Position numbers and translations under genes: made by a program | Shown: piece by piece, positions 1 to 7,758 of the stretch | How the letters are laid out: the number at the start of each line of letters is the position of its first letter | How positions within the stretch are numbered: position 1 is the first letter of the stretch | Notes under the pieces: generated by a model | Databases searched by the model: none | What the model was told of the DNA's origin: nothing | The model's input: the letters and a program-made list of their open reading frames with translations, nothing else | Source: Maribacter_C sp947494565 | Lineage (GTDB): Bacteria > Bacteroidota > Bacteroidia > Flavobacteriales > Flavobacteriaceae | Length of the DNA: 64,000 nt | Assembly: GCF_047345415.1 (NCBI RefSeq) | Contig: NZ_JBLFEP010000003.1 | Span: 558,001-622,000, forward strand | Reading direction: 5' to 3'

Positions 1-153
1 GATGTCATCCAAAATTTCGATTCGTTCCTCGATTTTTTTGGAATCCGAATACAGTTGTAAAAGACTATCGACCTTGACTTGGTTTTTCCCTTGTCCGTAA
101 CTATGCCAAGTACAGAGCAACAGGACTAATATACTGATTGATTTTGTAGACAT
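1..153 (-). CDS. TPR-family signalling protein, N-terminus only (cut by window edge)
   Basis: Reading the minus strand from the ATG at 153 gives 51 open codons that run off the left edge. The first ~20 residues are a signal peptide ending in SYGQ. The next part (KVDSLLQLYSDSKK, then IEERIEIL) resembles the start of the complete TPR/HTH protein at 2377-4278, which likewise begins its mature part with a DSL segment and short TPR-like helices. The gene is divergent from the cytolysin-like gene at 439, and the repeat-containing promoter region lies between them. I infer a second regulator of the same family. The HTH end lies outside the window, so this rests on the N-terminus and position only. 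Confidence 0.6.
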   Translation of the reverse strand, partial: MSTKSISILVLLLCTWHSYGQGKNQVKVDSLLQLYSDSKKIEERIEILDDI

Positions 154-211
154 TATGTGGTATTTGAACTAAGATGATATCAAGTTACCCCATTCTAGGG
201 GTCAAACCCCG

Positions 212-231
212 TTGTCCATACTTTGTCCATG
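212..231 (+). promoter_or_regulatory. Distal TTGTCCAT direct-repeat pair (putative operator)
   Basis: TTGTCCATA at 212-220 and TTGTCCATG at 223-231 form a direct repeat with a period of 11 bp, about one helical turn. The pair lies between the divergent starts at 153 (minus) and 439 (plus). Pairs with the same period occur at 356-373, 4459-4476 and 4503-4522. Confidence 0.6.
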
Positions 232-355
232 CCGTGTGTGAAGTCCAAAATTCAATATTTTTTTTAAAATATTGATAATCAAATAATTAAGTATAATTGA
301 TTTGATGCTGATCATGGCAAGTCCATGGGGGCAAAACCCGGTTTTCGCCAAATAC

Positions 356-373
356 GTCCATGCTTTGTCCATG
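356..373 (+). promoter_or_regulatory. Promoter-proximal GTCCATG direct-repeat pair (putative activator site)
   Basis: GTCCATG at 356-362 and again at 367-373 have an 11-bp period. Exactly 31 bp separate the end of the second copy from the -7 box at 405. The matching pair in front of 4591 leaves 32 bp. No good TTTG -33 element lies in the usual place, which fits an activator-dependent promoter. A single extra GTCCATG lies at 321-327. Confidence 0.65.
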
Positions 374-404
374 TACTATATTGGGTAGGGTTGGTTTTCC
401 GGTT

Positions 405-412
405 TAGGTTTG
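405..412 (+). promoter_or_regulatory. -7 promoter box of the cytolysin-like gene
   Basis: TAGGTTTG matches the Bacteroidota -7 consensus TAnnTTTG. It sits 26 bp before the ATG at 439. The leader after it closely resembles the leader after the -7 box at 4555. Confidence 0.55.
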
Positions 413-438
413 GAGTGTTGAATCAAAATAATAGCATT

Positions 439-2280
439 ATGAAAACAAGAACGATTACCTTAAAGAAAGTCCTCGCATTTTCAGTATTGATCATTGCGCT
501 ATCCTGCAGTAAGGATAGTGGCGGGGAAGCACCGAACCCAGAAGTGAATCAGGAAGACCTTGAGGCTGAATTTACCCAAGTCGTCTCAAGCGCTGGCGAA
601 TTTGCTACACCACAATCTTCCGAAGAACTTGTCGAAGAGATGGAAACGAACGAAGTCATTGAAGGCGAAGTTTGGAACTGTACTACGAAAACGTATGACG
701 CTTTAAAAGGTGGCGGAACCGGTAGGGATGGATTTCCACTTTTTAATCCCAATGCTTCGGTAATCTACCCCGGGAGCTTATTGCAAGGGAAATCCCTAAA
801 AAAGGCTACACCCGATGTCATTGCGGTAGAACGTTCGGGGGGAACGATATCCTATAATCTCAACAATGGTAATCTGGCCTCCAGTTTTACCGTGGATAAG
901 GTGGCCAAAAGCTCTATTCAGGACGCCATGAACAATATAATAGCGAATTCACCCCAGGATCTACCTGCCAATTTCTCGTTCAATTACAGCCAAGTACAAA
1001 GCAGACAGGCATTGGCCCTGAGTATGGGAGTGGATTTTGAAAATGCCTTTGCGGACATCAGTGCCGACTTCGATTTTAGTTCCGAAAAGGAGTACAATCG
1101 TATTCTGGTAGAACTGAAACAGAATTTCTATACCATGTCTTTTGACATCCCTACAAGCTTGAAGGGACTTTTTGCCGATTCCGTTACACCAGACGATTTG
1201 GCGCGGTATGTGCAAGAAGGCAACCCTGCCACCTATATCAGTGATGTTTCGTATGGCCGTATTTACTACATGCTCATCGAGTCTACCTCTTCATATACTG
1301 AAATGAACGCTGCCGTCGATGCCGAATTTCAAGCAGTTGCAGGAAAAACGGATGTCGAAATAGATGCTTCTTATATCAGTGACCTGAGTGAGGTCAAGAT
1401 AAAGGTTATGGCCTTTGGAGGTGAATCGGAGTCTACCATACGTACCATAGGGGGAAATCTTTCCGAGTTGGTCGACCTGCTTGCCCAAAGTAGTACCATT
1501 TCATCTGGACTGCCCTTAAGCTATGTAGTGCGTAGTGTGAACACCAACCAAATTGTCGGAGTACAACTAGCTACACAATACGATGTTACCGAATGTACGC
1601 CTTCGTCTGGAGGTGGTGAACCGATTCATACGGCCCACTGGAAAGGTCAGGTCTTGTCGCGAATGGGACCTGTGGGTGCCGCTTTTGCCCTTCAAGGGAC
1701 CGAATTCATCTTGATCAGTATGGATGGAAAGGACTATATGCGCAGTTTTGAAGGGAAATTAGAGGGACCATTTCCTTTGTCGAACCTTTTTGAAGGGGAG
1801 GTACCTTTCGGGGATAACGGAATCGGAGCGGCCTGCAACATCGAGGGCAATCAATCGGGTAGTGACAATACCATTATGGTGATGTCGCGGAATGGCCTGT
1901 TCTACAACTACGTAATTGGCGGCAAATGGACCAACAACCAGCAAAACATTGAAAACCTAGCGGTAGGCAACAACCCTTTCGCGAATTCGGGAGTCGGTGC
2001 GATGTTGTTTCGCTCAAAAGATCCCCTTGGGCCATCGCAGCGATGGATGTTCAACGGTGCTGGAACCCAGTACGTGAAGTACAAGAATAATCCGAACGAA
2101 TTTGAAACGGTTAACAATACGCGCCAGTGGGGTCCTGATGATTCACTTCCTTTCGAAAGGGTAGGTGCGGGTATCGGGTTTTATCTCGGCAACAATAAAG
2201 TATACATCCTATTTGACCATACAGGAACGAAGTACCATGTGTATGATAACCTTGGTAATTCAGGACCATTTGATCTCTAA
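439..2280 (+). CDS. Cholesterol-dependent-cytolysin-like (CDC-like) pore-forming lipoprotein with novel C-terminal domain
   Basis: The ATG at 439 was chosen because it opens a lipoprotein signal (ALSC then SKDSGG) and follows a -7 box; an open frame extends further upstream but has no such signal. The protein has 613 residues. Residues ~80-387 carry hallmarks of the thiol-activated cytolysin family: YPGSLLQG at 110-117, a YISDVSYGRIYYML segment near 266-279, and a KVMAFGG strand followed by GLPLSYVVRS. The core stops at TECT (384-387) where the membrane-binding domain 4 would begin; there is no Trp-rich undecapeptide. A SSGGG linker leads to ~215 residues with four repeats, each starting with a GxGA-like strand, suggesting a small four-bladed propeller. 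CDC-like proteins are known in Bacteroidota. Acting against other cells is inference. It stands alone between two TPR genes. Confidence 0.8.
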   Translation: MKTRTITLKKVLAFSVLIIALSCSKDSGGEAPNPEVNQEDLEAEFTQVVSSAGEFATPQSSEELVEEMETNEVIEGEVWNCTTKTYDALKGGGTGRDGFPLFNPNASVIYPGSLLQGKSLKKATPDVIAVERSGGTISYNLNNGNLASSFTVDKVAKSSIQDAMNNIIANSPQDLPANFSFNYSQVQSRQALALSMGVDFENAFADISADFDFSSEKEYNRILVELKQNFYTMSFDIPTSLKGLFADSVTPDDLARYVQEGNPATYISDVSYGRIYYMLIESTSSYTEMNAAVDAEFQAVAGKTDVEIDASYISDLSEVKIKVMAFGGESESTIRTIGGNLSELVDLLAQSSTISSGLPLSYVVRSVNTNQIVGVQLATQYDVTECTPSSGGGEPIHTAHWKGQVLSRMGPVGAAFALQGTEFILISMDGKDYMRSFEGKLEGPFPLSNLFEGEVPFGDNGIGAACNIEGNQSGSDNTIMVMSRNGLFYNYVIGGKWTNNQQNIENLAVGNNPFANSGVGAMLFRSKDPLGPSQRWMFNGAGTQYVKYKNNPNEFETVNNTRQWGPDDSLPFERVGAGIGFYLGNNKVYILFDHTGTKYHVYDNLGNSGPFDL

Positions 2281-2316
2281 ATAAATTCGGGGGATATTTA
2301 TTTGGAATTGGCCCAG

Positions 2317-2366
2317 CCGGCACCTAAAGTTGCGATTCAACAACTTGGTGTCGGTTGTTGCTTTTT
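2317..2366. terminator. Probable bidirectional terminator between convergent genes
   Basis: An imperfect hairpin pairs CCGGCACC..AAGTTG (from 2317) with CAACTTGGTGTCGG (to 2354), followed by a T-run at 2362-2366. It lies between the 3' ends of the cytolysin-like gene and the TPR regulator. Confidence 0.55.
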
Positions 2367-2376
2367 GACCCTTTCG

Positions 2377-4278
2377 TTAGAGGGTACTCAAAAAACCGCT
2401 TAAATCAGTCGATTTATCCAATGCCAGCTTCTTTTTTAAACGGTATTTCGATTTGAGGATACTATCGGGTAGCACGTTTAAGGTAGCGGCAATTTCTTTG
2501 GTAGTCAGGTTCATACGCAAAAAGGCGGCCAAGCGAATCTCCTTTTCGGAGATATCGGCGTATAAGGTTTTCAGTTTCTGGTCAAAGTCATTGTGCACAT
2601 CGGCAAAGTATGTCTTAAAGACCTCCCAGTCTTTATCCGATGCATTTTCCTTTCTAAGCAGCATAACGATTCTTCGGAATTCCATTTTAAACTTCTCCGG
2701 TGAATTTCTGATATTTTCAAGATTCTCCATCAATTCTTGAATAAAGGTGTTCTTTTGAACCAAATGTAGGGTCTGACTCGCTAATTCCTTCTTTTTGTGG
2801 GCCAGTTCCTGTTTGTAAATGGCTTCCTGTTTCTCGCGTTCGATTTTGTTTTTCTTCATGCGTTGCCGAAATCCAAAGAACAGTAGTCCTGATATGGCCA
2901 CAAAAGTGAACATTCCACCCGCATATAATCCTTTGGTCAACCTATCGACTTTGGCCTTTTCGTTCAGGGTATTGATCTCTTCTTGTTGTAGTGTAATTTC
3001 AGCCTCTTTCTTCTCTGTCTCGTAAATGGTCTTCAGTTCTTCGATCTGCTGGTTTTTCCGCTCATTGAACAGGCTGTCCTGAATACTGTGATACGCTTGA
3101 AAATCGGTATAGGCCAGATCATTTCGATCCATTTGGTTTCGGATAGCCGCTCTTGTTTTCAGGGCGTTTCCAAGATTTGGTAGGGCATCGATATCCCGTG
3201 CGATGAGAATCACTTCATTGATCTGCTCCAGGGCTTTGGGTAAAGCCCCTTGTCTGAGGTCTAAATTGGCCATTTCATGCAAAGCCTCCATCAAATCCAT
3301 TTTGATGTCTTCCTTTTTTGAAATCTCCAATGATTCGGTCAATAGGTCCCTTGCCTCGTTATAGGCTCCTTTGGAATAAAAAAGACGTGCCAAATCGTTT
3401 AGGGAATGCGAAATGATGGACTGTACGTTCATTTCCCTTCCCAGGGTGATGGCTTCTTGGAAGTAGGTCTCGGCCTGGGATAGGTTTTCTAATTGCTCGG
3501 CGGCCAGACCTGCCGAATTCGCGGCGTATCCATGATAGATTTTATCATCGTTCTTTTTGTAAATGGCGACGGCTTCTTCTGCATAGGCCAAACTTGAGGC
3601 ATAGTTGCGCAGTTGGTACTCAATGTCGGATAATTGCTTTAAAGCATCCCCTTTTCGCACCTCATCATCGATGTCCTCGAAAAAACGCACCGCTTTCAGT
3701 GTATTTTCAAGGGCAATACGATAGCTTCCTTTCTCCATATAGATGCCGCCCAGCACCTCATATTCTGAACCCCTAAGGTCAAAATTCCCCAAATCGGTAT
3801 TCTCCCTGTTTTCGTCGGTATACATATCCAAAATGGAGTGGGTAAGGGCAATGGCCTTTTCAAAACTCCCTTTCTCCCGTTCGATGGTCGCTAATGAATG
3901 CAGGGCAAAAAGCTGTCCCCGGATGGACTTGATTTCCTTGAATTTCTCTAGGGCGCGTTGATGAAAATAGGCCGCGGAATCGTTTTTGGACTGATTGTAG
4001 TAATAATTGCCAAACTGTATATAGCCATTGGCGACCCCTTTTTGGTAGTTGATTTTTTTTGAAAGGGCATAGGCCTCTTGGGCATAATCGAACGCGCGTT
4101 CATTATCCATAAACATCATACGTTCATGAATTCTGGACAATACTTGAGCCTTCAAAGTGTCATCAGGTAAAGATTGGGCCCGGGCAATCAGGCTATCCAG
4201 CTCTTTCTTTCTGTTTTGAGCGGATAAGGTTTGCAAAATAATAAAGAAAAAGAGGACGGCGTATTTCAAGGTTTTCAT
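2377..4278 (-). CDS. TPR-repeat membrane regulator with C-terminal LuxR-like HTH
   Basis: The ATG at 4278 was preferred to 4311 because it opens a clean signal peptide (MKTLKYAV...LSAQ); this gives 633 residues. Residues ~20-390 are helical TPR repeats (for example AFDYAQEAYALSKK and SYRIALENTLKA). A coiled coil rich in Glu and Lys follows, then one membrane segment at about 448-470, a basic coiled-coil linker, and a LuxR/GerE-like helix-turn-helix at about 577-620 (EIRLAAFLRMNLTTKEIAATLN). The layout implies an outside TPR sensor and a cytosolic DNA-binding end. It is divergent from the 4591 operon and convergent with the cytolysin-like gene. I infer that it binds the repeat pairs in both promoter regions. 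There is no histidine-kinase or receiver domain, so any signal would pass through the membrane helix. Confidence 0.75.
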   Translation of the reverse strand: MKTLKYAVLFFFIILQTLSAQNRKKELDSLIARAQSLPDDTLKAQVLSRIHERMMFMDNERAFDYAQEAYALSKKINYQKGVANGYIQFGNYYYNQSKNDSAAYFHQRALEKFKEIKSIRGQLFALHSLATIEREKGSFEKAIALTHSILDMYTDENRENTDLGNFDLRGSEYEVLGGIYMEKGSYRIALENTLKAVRFFEDIDDEVRKGDALKQLSDIEYQLRNYASSLAYAEEAVAIYKKNDDKIYHGYAANSAGLAAEQLENLSQAETYFQEAITLGREMNVQSIISHSLNDLARLFYSKGAYNEARDLLTESLEISKKEDIKMDLMEALHEMANLDLRQGALPKALEQINEVILIARDIDALPNLGNALKTRAAIRNQMDRNDLAYTDFQAYHSIQDSLFNERKNQQIEELKTIYETEKKEAEITLQQEEINTLNEKAKVDRLTKGLYAGGMFTFVAISGLLFFGFRQRMKKNKIEREKQEAIYKQELAHKKKELASQTLHLVQKNTFIQELMENLENIRNSPEKFKMEFRRIVMLLRKENASDKDWEVFKTYFADVHNDFDQKLKTLYADISEKEIRLAAFLRMNLTTKEIAATLNVLPDSILKSKYRLKKKLALDKSTDLSGFLSTL

Positions 4279-4458
4279 AACAGTGGTTATCTGTAGGCTT
4301 AAGATAGGCATAATAGGACGGAGAACAAAAAGTTGTTCAAGGGCCTTGGATTCCTATTGTCCATATCAAATAGATGGATGTTTCTACCCCTGTGACAAAG
4401 TACAATGCTGTAAATCGTTTGTTTTTATGGGGTTTTCCTAAAATCGGGGTTTTTGATG

Positions 4459-4476
4459 TTCCATGACCTGTCCATA
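4459..4476 (+). promoter_or_regulatory. Distal direct-repeat pair before the surface operon
   Basis: TTCCATG at 4459-4465 and GTCCATA at 4470-4476 repeat with an 11-bp period. One mismatch makes this the weakest of the four pairs. A lone TTGTCCATA lies at 4357-4365, nearer the regulator start. Confidence 0.5.
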
Positions 4477-4502
4477 GTGCATTTGGACGAAAATCCTGCT
4501 TT

Positions 4503-4522
4503 TTGTCCATAGTTTGTCCATG
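4503..4522 (+). promoter_or_regulatory. Promoter-proximal TTGTCCAT direct-repeat pair (putative activator site)
   Basis: TTGTCCATA at 4503-4511 and TTGTCCATG at 4514-4522 have an 11-bp period. The second copy ends 32 bp before the -7 box at 4555, almost the same as the 31 bp in front of the cytolysin-like gene. The end of the site, TCCATGGA, is also palindromic. Confidence 0.65.
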
Positions 4523-4554
4523 GACAAAATTAGCTAAACACCCCTAGTGTACCC

Positions 4555-4562
4555 TACTTTTG
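4555..4562 (+). promoter_or_regulatory. -7 promoter box of the surface operon
   Basis: TACTTTTG matches TAnnTTTG exactly and lies 28 bp before the ATG at 4591. The following leader shares TTTGGA, TGTT, ATCAAAATA and TTATGAAA with the leader of the gene at 439. Confidence 0.55.
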
Positions 4563-4590
4563 GAATGTTCCCCATCAAAATAGAAACGTT

Positions 4591-5076
4591 ATGAAACATC
4601 TGGTACTTTTGGCTCTTTTAGTTACCTGGGGAGTACCGGCACAAGGTCTGGTTAGACAAACCCTCGGCAGTACAGGGATTAGTTTAAACGTAAACGCTGG
4701 TACGAAGAGCTACTTTTTGTGGCAATCGGTTTCTCAGCAGAGTGTGATACGCACATTCACCGCTGGTCCCAACCGGCTTCGACAGGGTTTTATCCAACCG
4801 CTGGGGCCGCCAGCCTTGGGGGAGACTCCTTTTGGCTTGGCACTTACCTTTTATCCAAACCCATTTATCGATCAAATCAATATCGATCTAGAGCAAGAGC
4901 CTTTAGAGGAAGTATCCGTCTCGCTATTCGATATGATGGGGCGACAAGTGCTTTTTCGTGAATATGATACGGCATTGAGGATCATGGTGGATACACGTGC
5001 GATTTCTTCAGGCGGTTATTTATTGACCGTTAAATCCGGTGCACTGCAAAATGTAAAACAACTGATCAAGTTATGA
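4591..5076 (+). CDS. Small T9SS-secreted surface protein (type A sorting domain)
   Basis: The 161-residue product has a signal peptide (to about PAQG). The middle carries a QSVSQQSVIRTF segment ending in RQGFIQP, a pattern I know from short Bacteroidota surface proteins. A C-terminal sorting domain starts at FYPNPF (about residue 89) and ends with GGYLLTVKSG and KQLIKL. This domain directs export through the type IX system and attachment to the surface or release. The body before it is only ~65 residues, so it may be a small surface tag or an anchor for its neighbours. It is first in an operon with 5073 and 5738; its stop overlaps the next start as ATGA. The upstream repeat pairs suggest control by the divergent TPR regulator. 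Confidence 0.75.
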   Translation: MKHLVLLALLVTWGVPAQGLVRQTLGSTGISLNVNAGTKSYFLWQSVSQQSVIRTFTAGPNRLRQGFIQPLGPPALGETPFGLALTFYPNPFIDQINIDLEQEPLEEVSVSLFDMMGRQVLFREYDTALRIMVDTRAISSGGYLLTVKSGALQNVKQLIKL

Positions 5077-5726
5077 AAAGGGGAAAAAGGCTATGCTCGT
5101 TATTATTGTTGTTGTTCTGCAGCTTTTCATTCGGACAAGTCATCTATGGCGAGTTAGGTCAAGCGATATCTAGCTTTTCTTATGAAAATTCAGCAGGGGG
5201 TACCCTAGACAATCTACAAGCAGGTACGAACACCAACTTGGGCCTTGGGTACAAGATTCCGATTAAAGGCGATAAGGTTGGTATTTTGATCGGGGCATTA
5301 TGGTCGAATTACAGCGCACGCGGGGGTGACGCCTTGACCGACAGCTATTTTGAATGGGATGTCAGTTACTTGGGCCTTAATCTCGGAATAGATTATAAGT
5401 TCGCCCAATCTAAGGAATTTGTCTTTTTCGCTAAGATTTCAACTTCTACTGAATATTTAGTAAGAGGCACTCAAATAGTTAACAATCAAGTTTTTAATTT
5501 AACTAATGAAAACGAATTCGATAATTTTCTATTAGTACCACGAATTGGCCTTGGGGTGCAGTATCCAATAAGCAAAACCGCTGCCCTCTACCTCCAATAC
5601 CGGTATGGAATGAGCTTTTCATTGGTGGATGGCAACCCTCAGGATTCTGAAAAACTAAATATCGTAACCCATCAGGTGGGGCTTGGCATCATCATCAAGT
5701 TACCGGGATGTAACTGTTCACTTTAA
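5073..5726 (+). CDS. Outer-membrane beta-barrel protein
   Basis: The 217-residue product starts with a long hydrophobic signal peptide (to FSFGQ). The rest alternates polar and apolar residues in strand-like blocks (LGLGYKIPI, GILIGALWSNYSA, YLGLNLGIDYKF, LLVPRIGLGVQYPI, LYLQYRYGMSF, HQVGLGIIIKL), the pattern of an 8- to 10-strand barrel of the OmpW/PorT-like size. It ends with GCNCSL, an odd cysteine pair at the very C-terminus. The ATG overlaps the stop of 4591-5076 by four bases, so the two are translationally coupled. It may hold a secreted partner of the operon at the outer membrane; no specific function is visible. Confidence 0.65.
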   Translation: MKRGKRLCSLLLLLFCSFSFGQVIYGELGQAISSFSYENSAGGTLDNLQAGTNTNLGLGYKIPIKGDKVGILIGALWSNYSARGGDALTDSYFEWDVSYLGLNLGIDYKFAQSKEFVFFAKISTSTEYLVRGTQIVNNQVFNLTNENEFDNFLLVPRIGLGVQYPISKTAALYLQYRYGMSFSLVDGNPQDSEKLNIVTHQVGLGIIIKLPGCNCSL

Positions 5727-5737
5727 ACCAACAAACT

Positions 5738-7600
5738 ATGAAACATCTTATCACACTATGCCTCGGGCTATTCGCATTGTCGCTGACTTTCGGCCAAACG
5801 GAAGGTATCAGCTATCAAGCTGTACTGGTAGACACCAACCCTGATGAAATTCCAGGGGTCGATGTGCCGGCGAACAGCTTGGCCAACCAGGCCCTGACCG
5901 TACAATTCTCCATCTTGGGCGCTTCCGATACCGTGGAGTATCAGGAAACCCATAATACGGAAACCGATGCCTATGGCACGATTAACCTGATGATCGGACT
6001 AGGCACGATCACATCACAAAGTGAGGGGACTTTTGACAGTATTCGTTGGGACGGAGCGAAACAACTGCGTGTGGATATCGACTTGGACGCAGGGAACAAT
6101 TTTACCGAATTCAGTCGGCAAGAGCTGACCTACGTCCCCTATGTGCGCCATAGGGACATTGTCGCCGAGGGCGATGTGGCCATAGAAGGAACAACGAGTT
6201 TACAGAATACCTTAGAAGTCGAGGGTACTTCCCGCTTTCTAGAAAGGGTCACGATAGAGGCACGTATGCAGACCGTAAATCAATCAGATATAGACGCCTA
6301 TCCCTTGCGATTGGAAGGTAGTGATCACGGTATGGCGATTAGCTTGAATAGCGCTAATCCCAGTAGGCAATCGAATTTCATGTCCTTTTGGGATGCCTCG
6401 GGCACACCGATTGGTCGTATAGAGGGGTTTCAAGCCTTCTCCGATGTCAATCAAGGCTTTATACTTGAAGTGCTTCAGGATAATGAGCCTACCGAAGACG
6501 AAGCGAAGGAGAAAGAGGATGATGATACGGCCCCGCCTGCACCTGCACCCGGCGCTTTCGACATTTACCTGAACAATGATTACTCGCTGAACCTGTTGTT
6601 GGAGTACATCGATTTGTTGGAGGCTTCCGCCAGCTTTGGATTTAATCTTGGGGCCTGCATTGCGGGAGTAGGTATCGCCGGAGATTGTGATGATGCCGTT
6701 TGGTCGGCTTTCGCCCTTTTTGCACAAGGGGTGCAAATTTCATTGTATGTGGCCTATCATGAAACCAATGTGGGAGTTGCTTTTGAATCAGGAGGAGCGG
6801 ACTATGCGGAATGGCTAAAAAAGTCCGATGTGAACGAGGTAATGACCTTCGGTGATGTAGTAGGTGTGAAAGCAGGGGTCATTTCCAAAAGCTTTATCGA
6901 AGCAGATCATTTTATGGTGGTCTCTAAAAGCCCTATTGTTTCCGGCGCAATGCCGGCCGAACAGGACCAAAACAAGTATAAACAAATCGCTTTTCTAGGG
7001 CAAGTACCGGTAAAAGTGTTGGGGGAAGTCAACAAGGGCGATTATATTCTTCCCTCCGGAAACGGCGATGGCCTGGCCATTGCGGTAACACCTGACGGCA
7101 TGCGTGTCAATGATTACGACCGCATTATTGGGGTGGCCTGGTCAGAATACCACGGAAATGAATTGTTCAGTTATATCAATACGGCCGTGGGCATCAATTC
7201 CAATGACCTAACACGTACGGTCAGTGAGATGCAGGCCCGGCTCAATGCCATGCAGCAAGCCCTTGTTGAGGTCAACCCGAATTATCGTCCGAATTACTAT
7301 GACGTGGGTACCGTATCGGTCGCCAATACGATACAAACTACAAGGTCGCGAACCTTAGAGGAACTCATGGCGGGGCAATATGAGGTCGATATCACCAAGG
7401 ACACCCAAGGAACCTTTTTGGAAATCAACGAACTAATGCATGTTGAGGATCGAAATAATGACCATTTCAAGTTTTCCGAATTGCCTTATTTGGAAAAGGT
7501 ACTGACCGATCCAACTCCAGAAAATATTGAGGAATACACCAATTTTTATCAAAAGGCAAAGGAGCGCCTAATGGTGTTGGTGTCCGGATTGGGTGAGTAG
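5738..7600 (+). CDS. Large exported fibre-like surface protein with peptidase-G2-like region
   Basis: The 620-residue product has a signal peptide (to TFGQ). An N-terminal beta domain (GISYQAVLVD, then LTVQFSIL and GTINLMIG) resembles that of many Flavobacteria surface proteins. A stalk-like stretch follows (VAIEGTTSLQNTLEVEGTS, about 150-170). Residues ~248-275 are acidic and proline-rich. A glycine-rich apolar stretch at about 300-345 could cross or insert in a membrane. From ~354 (ADYAEWL) to ~470 (GQVPVKVLGEV, GDYILPSG) the sequence resembles the self-cleaving peptidase G2 domain of phage tail spikes and fibres; this match is by eye only. A coiled coil precedes the C-terminus. There is no T9SS tail. 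It lies 11 bp after the barrel gene, so it is the third gene of the operon. Confidence 0.55.
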   Translation: MKHLITLCLGLFALSLTFGQTEGISYQAVLVDTNPDEIPGVDVPANSLANQALTVQFSILGASDTVEYQETHNTETDAYGTINLMIGLGTITSQSEGTFDSIRWDGAKQLRVDIDLDAGNNFTEFSRQELTYVPYVRHRDIVAEGDVAIEGTTSLQNTLEVEGTSRFLERVTIEARMQTVNQSDIDAYPLRLEGSDHGMAISLNSANPSRQSNFMSFWDASGTPIGRIEGFQAFSDVNQGFILEVLQDNEPTEDEAKEKEDDDTAPPAPAPGAFDIYLNNDYSLNLLLEYIDLLEASASFGFNLGACIAGVGIAGDCDDAVWSAFALFAQGVQISLYVAYHETNVGVAFESGGADYAEWLKKSDVNEVMTFGDVVGVKAGVISKSFIEADHFMVVSKSPIVSGAMPAEQDQNKYKQIAFLGQVPVKVLGEVNKGDYILPSGNGDGLAIAVTPDGMRVNDYDRIIGVAWSEYHGNELFSYINTAVGINSNDLTRTVSEMQARLNAMQQALVEVNPNYRPNYYDVGTVSVANTIQTTRSRTLEELMAGQYEVDITKDTQGTFLEINELMHVEDRNNDHFKFSELPYLEKVLTDPTPENIEEYTNFYQKAKERLMVLVSGLGE

Positions 7601-7715
7601 GATGGTCCGGTGGCCAAAATCTAGTGGAAGGCCGACTCATCGATAGGTCAAGAAATGGGACAGCCTACCAAAATCCCGTGAATTCGCCTCTTTGAAGTAC
7701 TCACCTAAATTCTAT

Positions 7716-7731
7716 AAATCGTATACGATTT
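7716..7731. repeat. 16-bp perfect palindrome between convergent genes
   Basis: AAATCGTATACGATTT is its own reverse complement. It lies in the 158-bp gap between the 3' ends of the fibre-like gene and mutS2. It is AT-rich and has no loop, so it could be a protein site or a weak terminator. Confidence 0.4.
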
Positions 7732-7758
7732 TATGCAAAACACTGAAATACAAGTATT

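Noticed and set aside
325..438. N-terminal extension of the cytolysin-like gene to 325
   Set aside because: The extra 38 codons overlap the repeat site and -7 box and would hide the lipoprotein signal that begins at 439.
5738..7600. Prophage tail fibre
   Set aside because: The G2-like region is fibre-like, but the protein has a signal peptide and there are no phage genes around it.
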